From contig NC_060060.1 in assembly GCF_020283565.1 (NCBI RefSeq), positions 30,752,001 through 30,816,000 of the forward strand: a DNA stretch of 64,000 bases, given 5' to 3'. The notes below the pieces were generated by a model. The model was not told the DNA's origin, did not search any database, and was given only the letters and a program-made list of their open reading frames with translations. The translations under genes and the position numbers were made by a program. This stretch comes from Trifolium pratense (Eukaryota; Streptophyta; Magnoliopsida; Fabales; Fabaceae). Shown in pieces: positions 54,836 to 64,000 of the stretch (its first letter is position 1; each line of letters starts with the position of its first letter).

Positions 54836-55256
54836 AATGTGTTTGGTAAGTCCAATAAGTTAACTTATAGTTTATTGGACTAACTTATAAGCTTGTTTGA
54901 AAAAAATAAAAGTATTTGGTAAAAAGTTTTTCTCACGAGCTTATAGTTTTTTTTGAGATGCTATTTCAAGTAGCGTTTGAGCTTATAGCTTATAGCTTTT
55001 TACAGTTTTTTCCATTTTTAACCTTTAATTTAATTTTATTATTTTTTATAAAATAAAAAATTACCCACTAAAAAAAACTACCCACTACATATAAATGTCT
55101 TTTTATATTTTTCAATCATTTAAAAAGCTAATTTTACCAAACACTTTAATTTCAATCAGCTAATTTGTCAGCTATCAACTATAAGCTAACTTTCCAGCTA
55201 TCAGCTAACTTATCAGCTATAAACTAGCTTATAGCTTAATTTTACCGAACAGAGCC
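54836..55256. mobile_element. MITE, about 420 bp
   Basis: Right end reads as GGCTCTGTTCGGTAA in reverse complement; left end 'tgtgtttggtaag' is its imperfect partner. The interior is built of inverted 'agcttatagctt'/'cagctataa' units, giving foldback structure. Target duplication (TAA-like) is uncertain on the left. Confidence 0.7.
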
Positions 55257-55769
55257 TAAGTATAAGTGTTAATTAGGAAGAAAAAATTTTGTTCACTATT
55301 ACTCGTGCGCGGAGGGTGATAAAGAATCATTTACTTCATTCTGTTTGGTTAGCGGCCAGTTAGAAGATTCACCTGATGTGTTTTCACATGTTTTTTAATG
55401 AAGATCACTCATGTTTTTTAATGAAGATCACTCACGATTAAATAATAGTTGTGCAATTAAGGTAAAAAAGAAGAAAACTATTCTAAAAAATAGTTCAATA
55501 ACTTCAATAATGATTACAGCTTATCCTTTCATATAGTAGGATTTATTGTCCACTATCGTACATTCATCATAGGTCTTAGAAAATGAGCACTAACATGCTT
55601 ATAAATTCCCCTAAGTCACTATAATGACTTAGTGCACCACTAGGAAGCATCGAGGCTAGAAGGAAACTAAAGCTCATCTAAAAATCTTTTCAATACCAAA
55701 AACGAAAATTACAGACAGTATAAAATTAAGAAAACTAGACTTGATTGTTTTCTATTTTGTCCAATATTA

Positions 55770-55895
55770 TTAGACCACAATTCTTGTCATATTAATTGAG
55801 CTTCAAATTGGTCTCAAAACATCTTCATCCAAAATATTTTAGTGCATTTTTTTTATAATTTTCCTTCCACATATTTAGTGAACTCATGATCTCAT
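55770..55895 (-). pseudogene. Gypsy 3' end remnant related to 28373-28460
   Basis: 'tcaaaacatcttcatccaaa' and 'tccttccacatatttagtga' match the 3' terminal part of the gypsy remnant at 28380-28455 in the same orientation. Only about 120 bp remain. Confidence 0.65.
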
Positions 55896-55899
55896 AGAG

Positions 55900-57440
55900 A
55901 TTTTTTAGAAGTGTATTTTTTATCAACCTAGTGAGACTCCACGCCACACAAAACAAGTACAGTATATGTGCTATTGTAGAATTTAACTTAGTATTTCGTT
56001 AATGAGTAAAAATAAATTATTTTGTTATTATTCTTGTTTTTGGTATTTTATTTTGATGATATTTTTTTATTAGATTTTTATTTTGTTAATATTAAGAACA
56101 AACTAATGATGATGAATAATAATTTATTTATATTAAGTCACTGAGATGAACCATGCATGATTTGTTAACTTTAGTTTTATACAAAATGGAAAAGGAAAAG
56201 GAAAATGTGGTGTAATTTGTTAACTTGGGCACAGTCGACTTTTGTACTTAATTTTGCCTTTGCAGTATTTGCTGAAACTATGCATGATCAATCAGCATGA
56301 CACGAGTTTCCACGCGTTGAAATGGTCATTCTATTCTATCAAGGAGTACGAGGTGGGGATCCTCCACACACATTTAAATGTCCCCTCACATCAACCTCTT
56401 TATGTTCATCTGTCTAGCATGTTACGATTTTACAGATGAACTTTGCTTCTTTCCATCCTGCAATGTCTTAAATGTTGAGAATGGTTAACGGGAAAATGAA
56501 ACTAGTGTTTCAAAAATAATTTTTTTGAAGAAGCTAAATTAGTCCACTCAAATTGACACCTGAGAAAATCGAACTTGAGACCTTAGGGAGGAGCACACTC
56601 TCAGGTTTCGAAAATAATTTAACTTAAATTTGAAAATAAAACTTCCTATTATGAATAGGTTAAACAATATTAGAACACGTGTTAGCATGACTCAATTTTT
56701 GTTATCAGTTAATAAAAATTCAATGACTTCTTTTTATTTGATTCATCATCGTCAAGAAGAAGGCCGGCTATCTTGATATGGTTCATCTCAGTGGCCTAAT
56801 CCAACACAATCTATCTAGGATTCGATTTGACCTCGTACCTCAAATTTTAGTTTCATTTTATGACCTATAAGATAAGATATGATTAGGGATCAATTCAGAT
56901 TAGTATTTGTGTTATCCGACTCATTCAATACATATACATGAAGCTGAAAAGGCAATTCATGATGAACACACGCCTGCATCACTTTAAAACGCAATTCATG
57001 ATGGGGAGGCTATCGCTAACATGGAAAAGTTGAAAAACCAACTGACCAGAAAAAAATATAAGCAAAAAAACAAAACGGATAATCATAATTAGCACTTGGT
57101 TATAATTCTTATGGCCACAGTCGACTTTTGTACAAATTAAAATAATACATTAGCAAGCTCAGCTGCACCATTATGTTACAACCCCAACCAATTATAAACA
57201 TAATCATATCCTGTTATAATAAAATCACCATAAGTAAAAAAATCCATGTCTCATTAGATTGCAGTATCTGAATGTCAAACCAGAATGCATGCTAGCTATT
57301 ATAAACCTATGTATATATATTCAGCCTTTGATCCAGGTAATTTCGATTAGAAATATTTACATCAAGATGATGTTAGGGTAGGACTTCCCCCATGCCAAAT
57401 AAAGCCAACTGGCCATATATTAACAGTGGGGAGAATAGGA
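55900..57440. other. Intergenic with a SINE-like relic
   Basis: No supported exon. A tRNA-like B-box block ('aaaatcgaacttgagacc', about 56573-56590, minus orientation) with 'tgacacctgag' resembles a common legume SINE type. The CAMTA 3' UTR is expected at the right edge. Confidence 0.45.
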
Positions 57441-57447
57441 GTAATAC

Positions 57448-60400
57448 CTACAGAGAATCAAATGCTATGGCATTGAAATTTTCATCATCTAAAAGCATAT
57501 CAATGTCGATCAAATCCTCCACACCATCAACTGTCTCTTCAGAACTGATCAAACCCATATTACAATCCTGCCAGATATAAAATGATCGTTAGCATATCAT
57601 TAAGCCTAACGTTTAACGAGTTTAGACATTTTCCAGATGTTAGAAAAATTACCTTCTTTTGACGGAAGTCTTCAACAACATTTAGTACACGCCGGTATTG
57701 AGCGCGTGCCTCTGGATACTGAACCATGGACTTCACCCTAGAAAGGGCCTTTTCGATCTTTTCCTCTTTTTGTTTTCGTCCTTCCTTTAGATAATCATAA
57801 TCATCCTCTTTCGGAGAATCATTTTGTTGACTGGGGGCTTTATTAAGGGTTTCTGGTCGAAACCCACGTAGACCACTACCCTTGCGTCTCCATCGTAATA
57901 TAACCTTCTCCAGGATTCCCACGGACCAGATGACAGTTTTATACTGCTTCCTTACCTGGTGACCTCTTACATGGGCCTTAAACCCACAAAATTGCAAACA
58001 GTCAGTGGAACCAAGTCAGTCACAAATGTATATGGAAGGATAAAAAAATAATAGATAACAAAAAGAAAACCATGAGTACAAGATGCCTTTTTCTTCTGGG
58101 AGTACATTAGAGGTGCAAAGCACCGCGGGGGAAAATATTATTTTGAGAATTTTAGTTCTGTCTCACCAATTTGAAGATTATTATTATACTCCTTTACAGG
58201 TCGTGGTAGTAGGGTAATCATGGAAAGACTTCAATGTAATTGTGATACATATGATATATTGATATTATTCTATGGTATACTTCAGATGAAGTAAAATGCC
58301 ACTCCTTTCAAGGCCTACACTATTCTATGGTACCCTTCTTCCATGAGATAGCATCACTTTTAAGGCTTACGCTTCATTCCCAAGCATATGATTTGATGAC
58401 GGGGTTTTAACGCATGTAAATGGCATTGAAAGATGAACCTAATATGAAGAAAAAATTTAACACATGTTTTCTTCACATTGCCTTCTCAAATTTGACAATC
58501 ACAATGTTTGATCCACATGTATGTACATGAAGGTTATCAAAGGAGCAAACAGAGATGAAAAAGTATGTATTAGAAGATATGAAAATGTCTTGTAATATCT
58601 TTTAGAGTATCTAACATGATTAGCTTTTTATGTTGAAGTGTCTAAATTCTAAAATTATATCTTAAGATTAGCTTTCTTATTTTTGAGTTATTATCTTAAT
58701 TTGTTTTCCTATTTAATTAAGACAAGTCTTGTTTTCCTATTAATTAAGATAAGTCTTGTATTAGTATCAATTCGGGCTGGTGCTTAATCTTTTGTAACAA
58801 CAATTATGGCAAATTACAATTAAAACTCAAATTTTTCATTTTTTCTATCCTCTCTTTATATAACTTAAACAGTACTACAAAAGCATTTTAGCATTTTTAA
58901 CCTGAGTTTTTATCAAACAAACTCTCCGATATAATCAATTTTGCACCTTCTATAAGAACATCTAACCTATGCAAAATAATGTCCATAGTTTTAAAAAAGA
59001 ATGAAGAAACAGAACAGATCACTAAACCTGGATTTTAACAATTCTTTGACGGATGATCAAGAATTCTTTTCTCTTCTTCCAACCACGGTACTTTTTCTGT
59101 ATTTGAGTAGCAGCATCATTGACTAAGCCATCTCCATGTCCTGACTTGGACGCCTTAGAAGCTAGTAGGGAAAGAGCCCGCTGATCTAACAAACCAAACT
59201 CATCATCCTCATACTGAGTTAACTGCTTCCTCTGAAAGGACTGCATTCTGAATACTTGATGTATGCGATCAGCAGCTTGTGTAGCATTACGGACAGCGGT
59301 TAGAGTATCCTTAAGGCAGAGGGCATCAGGCATATCACTATAGACGGGTGTTGCAGTTCGCTCCGAAACGGTCTGCACTGCTTTTGTTCCTAAAACTTCT
59401 TGCAGACCACCTTTTTGTTGATCATCCACTGTGAGGGCTTCAAGGTGGCTGGTTAATGAAGATTCTGCAAGAAAACCGGAGAGTCCTTTGTGGCCATTGC
59501 TAGATGCGAGATCTGCAGCTGTTCTCCCTGAAGGAAATTCTGGAGATGGATCTGTCAATGCTCCACAATCTGCACCCATGGATACAAGGGCAGCAACTGT
59601 CCGCTCTCTGAACAAAGGAGGACAGAAGATATATGAATCAATTTCAGTTATACTACTTAGAGCAAAATTATAGAAAGTTCTCGGTGATCTGCCTTTAACT
59701 GGCCAACTCAATTGCTTTAGGGATTAGCTCTAACCAAAGTTAATTTACATGCATAAGGAATACTTCTGTTATGTTTAGCACCAAACAGTTTTAAAACTGA
59801 AAGGGGGGAAGGGGAGAATTCTATTCAATGAAACATGCATTACTAATTACTTTCTTACTTCCGTAGCAGAAAGAAACTTAAACCAGCTTTGAATGCTAGG
59901 ACAAGCTAAATTTGTAAACAAATTAGCAGTTCAAAAAGTCTCAGGATATTAAAAACAAGGGTAGTAAAGGAAGGTCCAACCAAATTGGTGAACAGATATT
60001 GTGTTATGCTCAATCAACTTAACACAATAAAGAGGGAACCCTAACCTGCAACAGGATGCTGCCCAATGTAAGGCCGTCCATCCATTCACATCACGGAAGT
60101 TGATATTAACTCCAGCAGTTAAAATTGGGGTTATTGCCCAGTCATAACCAAGAACAGCTGCTAAATGTAGCACGCCCTGCCCATCCTTATCTAACACGTT
60201 TGGTCCTTTACCACTCTCAGTTACCTTGTGAAGAAGCCATGAGTACAGTTTCTCTTTAACCTGCCTGTGAAACAGATGCTTCTTCACCTTGTGTCGTGAT
60301 ATATCCATCTCTACAACCCGCTCTTCCTTGATTGAATAATCTTCTTCCTCTCTCAGTGAAATAAGCTTACGAATTAAGTTTCTTTTCTCCGTATCACCCT

Positions 60401-63400
60401 CAAAGGTTTGATTTGAAGGGTGTACTGGTTTTAAAGAAAGAAACTCGTACAGTCGCAAATGAAGCAGCATTTCATTCGAACTATTGAAAAACTCTGAATA
60501 ATCTACATTTCTAGAATAGCCCTCTCTGAAATCAAATTCACGCACCTCACTGCAAGCTAACCTATTGGAACATGTTACATAGAAAGGTACCCGCCCAACC
60601 TTATGAGGAGGAGCTTGACAGCACAGAATCCCATTAGATACAACCTCAGCAGGAACCTCAACTTCCCCAAACATACAGGACCAATTATAGGTTGTAACAT
60701 CTGGTTGAGTCTTCAAAAATGATCCAATAATCAACACCTGCATAGTTTTGAAAAGGATAAGATATCAAACAAACTGAACCTAGTTCTTTCTTGATTCATC
60801 TTTGCATTGGAGATCCAAATAGAAAAGGAGAGTGCAACCATTGATCAAATATGGCATACTAAAGGAGAAGAAAAAGAAGGAAGATTGTTAACATGCATTA
60901 CGAAATACCCAGATGTAAGAAGAAATACAACAATAAAAATACAAAACGGAGAACACTTTAAACTACGATATTGAAAGAGAAAAACTGCATGCATCTAACC
61001 ATAGGGAGATCCGTTGGTATCTGAAAATGCCACATATAGTACCATATTTATTCCCATTATAGAAGAGGATGAAAGAATGAAGCCAAAAGAGAAAGAAAAT
61101 GATTGTCTGAACTTTTCACTTGAAATAATGGATGCTAATATAGTAAGAAATGATATTTTGTCCTTATTTTCTTTTCACCATTTACTGTCTTTTCTATATT
61201 ATTGAAAGTATTATCCCTAAAATTAGTACCTCAATGTCTGAATCTGCATCGGCCCATTTGGGTGAAAAATCATTTATGCTATACAGTTGGTCCTGAGACA
61301 GAGATGGGCTCAGTGAGGTTTCATCTATCACATGCCCACATTCATCTGTACTCCATGAAATACCAGGTGAGGACTGCATATTCAAATTATCCACCTCTCC
61401 AAGTGCTTTAGTAATCCATCGATTGAAGCTATCAACCTTCCTCAAGCTCTCATCCCTATCCAATAATGAGCGCCTCACAGATAAGGGATGGTTAATAGTT
61501 TCTTCACTAGGAACTTCATTTGCGGAATTGGACTTAAGGTCAACTTGTGGGTGTCCATCTACCGTCTCTTCCATATAGTTTTGATGTGCAAGCTTCTCTT
61601 TTGGCTCACCATGAAAATTAAACATGACAGGATCAATTTCAGAACTTTCATTATGAGCTACATTCCCTAGTAAACCAGTGCCATAATCAGATCCAAATTC
61701 CAAACTCAATGATTGGGTAAAAGTTGGCATGTGTCCTGTGTTGTCTTCAAAAGGAATCTGTGTCCAATCAATAACAATATGAAAATAGTTAGATTTTGTT
61801 GCCTAAATCTCATAAATAGGAGTAGTTTGAACACTAAAACCTACATACGAGATAACCAAACAAACTCAATTACAATATCAAAGTTTCAAATCAAGCAATC
61901 AATAGACAAACATGACACCAAGACAAGCTAATATGTGGTCACCAAATCAAGCCACTCAAAATTGTAAATTTGTAATAATATATTATAGGTATCTATAGGC
62001 TATAGCTTCAGAAATAATAACAAACAACACTAGTAACAACAATAATAAACCATTTACTGTGACACATGAAGCTAAAAGACCAAAGAGTTAAAAATGTAGT
62101 TCATGGCTGAGTTTTACTAATGGAAATCCAAATATTTATCAAGATCATCATGAGGCTGTTTGTTGCAGGGTTTTTTTTATAAATAAATAAAAAAATCACT
62201 TTTAGGAAGATTGCATCTGTTTGTTACAGCTTTTTTAAAAAATCCGAAAACAAGCTGCTAAAAGTAGCTTATCAAAAACTAGATATTTTAGAGGAGAGAG
62301 AGAGAGAGAATAAGTGTCAAAAGATGGAGGTAATTTTGTACCAAAAAACAAACACAATGAATTCTGCTTTTCTATAAAATCTCTAAATTATGGGATGTCA
62401 AAATCATTTTTTGTTCTAATCTGAAACAAACGGACCCTATGCTTATTATAGGTCCTATGTTCTGAAATACAAAATGCACAAACTAGAAAGAAAATAGTCT
62501 AGGAAATTAGAGCGTGTCTAGTCTCTCCCAACCTAACCCTTGTAATCCTACTCACTCACTGTATAAACCCTCTGCTGTCTTAGGGAGTAACATAATAGGT
62601 CCTATGTTCTGAAATACAAAATGCACAAACTAGAAAGAAAATAGTCTAGGAAATTAGAGCGTGTCTAGTCTCTCCCAACCTAACCCTTGTAATCCTACTC
62701 ACTCACTGTATAAACCCTCTGCTGTCTTAGGGAGTAACATAAAATACCTGCCAATTTGGTTGGAGAGGCTGAGAGCCCCCTGCTCCAATAGTGTAGCCAC
62801 TTCTGCTCATTGAAAAGTCACCCAAGATGTTATGTTCTTGGTCAAGGATGTTTGACAGGGAACCAGGTGGAAAGGAAGGGATAGATACAAGAGAAGGATC
62901 AGCATTCAACTCAGCAGTGCATTGCAAGACTGTGTCCCATGATGCCAAGCCATGTGCTTTCGGGCCATCAATACAATTACCATCATTTCCTCTAAATTTA
63001 TCCCTGTCAAAAAGTGGGATATAATCCGTTCCAGAAACTGAAGACTGTCCATGATCACCTGAAAATATTCAGTATACAGAAAAAATTTAGTTGAGAGATT
63101 ACAAAAATAATCATGTCAGACAACAAAGAACAATAAACATAAGGCAAGGTTGCATGTAAAGGGACCACACACTCACAAACATTCCACGCAAGATATTAAA
63201 AACGTTAGCTTATTTTTCCATTTCCAAAGTTTTAAAACCCCGTGAACAAAATTTAGACAAAAAATACCTGAATCAGCATCTTCACGTAAAGATGCCAAGC
63301 TGCTAGTTGGGCTCATGGAATCTGTACTCAGTGAAGGCACACTACTATAAGTTGTGGGAAAACCAGACGACGGAGAGTTGACCTTTTGGGAATCTGATAT

Positions 63401-64000
63401 GACCCCATCGCTATCGGCACTTCCTCCAATATTTGACTTGTTCCCCTGTAAGATAAAGAATCCATGATACATCTATTAATAAGTCATATAGCACACAAGT
63501 TAATCATCACCAGAACTACAAATAACAGTGATGCTGATATTTAGTACGGCACCCAAAAAAACAAAACTCATGATATGCAGTACATGACTATCACAAGTAT
63601 TAGTATTTAATACAAATAATCAGGACTGCTTTTTTATTTCAAAAGCTTAAACAGGCGCAAACAATTTTTTAATAAAAATAAAAGTTTTTTCATTTTTATA
63701 TATAAGGCTATATGGATAAGAGGATCTTTTTGAAATAGATTATACATCTTTTGGTATCATTGGTTGAGATTTCAACAGATTCGGTTGGGGACTTCCCATG
63801 ACAATAAAAAAGATGGCATATCAGTTGAAGCTCAAATATCACAACAATATTTTGGAATATATAATAATGCTTAAACTTGGTTGCTAAACATTGATGCTAA
63901 GAAAGCATATTCCACAATCCCCAAGGTAAGAAATTCATAAGGAATTTTTTTGAAAAAATACCTTAACTTCCAAGTAGTGGACAAATACTATGTGTGTATC
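57448..64000 (-). CDS. CAMTA calmodulin-binding transcription activator (5' end outside the window)
   Basis: CAMTAs are nuclear transcription factors linking calcium signals to cold, defence and stress genes. Visible exons: 64000-63962 (IHIVFVHYLEVK, end of the CG-1 DNA-binding domain), 63445-63268, 63058-62748, 61757-61230, 60737-60046, 59607-59028, 57976-57653, 57567-57448; all join in phase. Domains in order: TIG/IPT (VLIIGSFLK to CQAPPHKVGRVPFYVTC), ankyrin repeats (GQGVLHLAAVLGYDWAI, GWTALHWAASC), IQ motifs (AATQIQKKYRGWKKRK and VKIQAHVRGHQVRKQYK), and the CaM-binding helix (VIWSVGILEKVILRWRRKGS). The C-terminus ends DDENFNAIAFDSL. TIG plus IQ arrangement is CAMTA1-3-like. Exons encoding most of CG-1 and the start codon lie beyond the right edge. 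Confidence 0.95.
62152..62440. mobile_element. MITE-like element in a CAMTA intron
   Basis: Ends 'gaggctgtttgttgcag' and 'ctgaaacaaacggacccta' are imperfect inverted repeats. The interior has 'ctgtttgttacagc' and AT-rich sequence. Target duplication not resolved. Confidence 0.6.
62450..62741 (+). repeat. Perfect 146-bp tandem duplication at a CAMTA intron edge
   Basis: Two adjacent 146-bp units (62450-62595 and 62596-62741) in which I found no difference, each running from 'taggtcctatgttctg' to 'ttagggagtaacata'. The right unit ends 6 bp before the exon boundary at 62748, so it nearly abuts the splice donor of that exon on the minus strand. Confidence 0.92.

Noticed and set aside
62450..62741. 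Pair of LTRs of a mini-retrotransposon (units contain TG...CA-like ends and a TATA-like 'gtataaacc')
   Set aside because: The units are directly adjacent with no interior, primer site or target duplication, so simple tandem duplication is preferred.

Overview
The window is nuclear DNA of a flowering plant: AT-rich, with short exons split by GT-AG introns, long repeat-filled intergenic space and many plant-specific families. A small secreted four-cysteine peptide with the nodule-specific NCR spacing (35452-35925) points to an IRLC legume such as Medicago, Trifolium, Pisum or Vicia. The species cannot be named from the sequence alone.

The left half (1-30.9 kb) is a rearranged accessory region. 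It holds two type I metacaspase genes in opposite orientation, M1 at 1403-2957 (+) and M2 at 26162-28021 (-), with at least five broken copies of their ends scattered around them in both orientations. M2 looks complete. M1 has lost the LSD1-type zinc finger, nine codons, and the catalytic cysteine (Cys to Ser). Between them lies a cullin-1-like gene (8260-18618, +). Its N-terminal exon pair is amplified into five tandem units of about 465 bp, it carries several frame breaks, and two LTR retrotransposons sit in its introns. Next come a SWEET sugar-transporter pseudogene joined to a fragment of a basic-7S-globulin-like aspartyl protease, then gypsy, copia and LINE fragments.

The right half (31-64 kb) is ordinary gene space on the minus strand: a plant-specific unnamed protein (31302-33790), an alpha/beta hydrolase (42039-44055), RRS1 (46550-48898), a protein phosphatase 2C (50479-53294), and most of a CAMTA transcription factor that runs off the right edge (57448-64000). 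The NCR-like gene is the only plus-strand gene there. It sits in a segmental duplication whose second copy (38.45-40.25 kb) has no gene. That copy supplies empty sites for a 318-bp TRIM retrotransposon and a 183-bp MITE.

Small mobile elements are numerous and several can be delimited to the base: tRNA-derived SINEs (one with a 17-bp target duplication, one with a Tourist-like MITE nested in it), a 1.0-kb non-autonomous Helitron, two TRIMs, and a 1.6-kb LTR element carrying a third, inverted LTR. All gene models were assembled by eye from reading frame, splice signals and family resemblance; no alignment or expression data were available.
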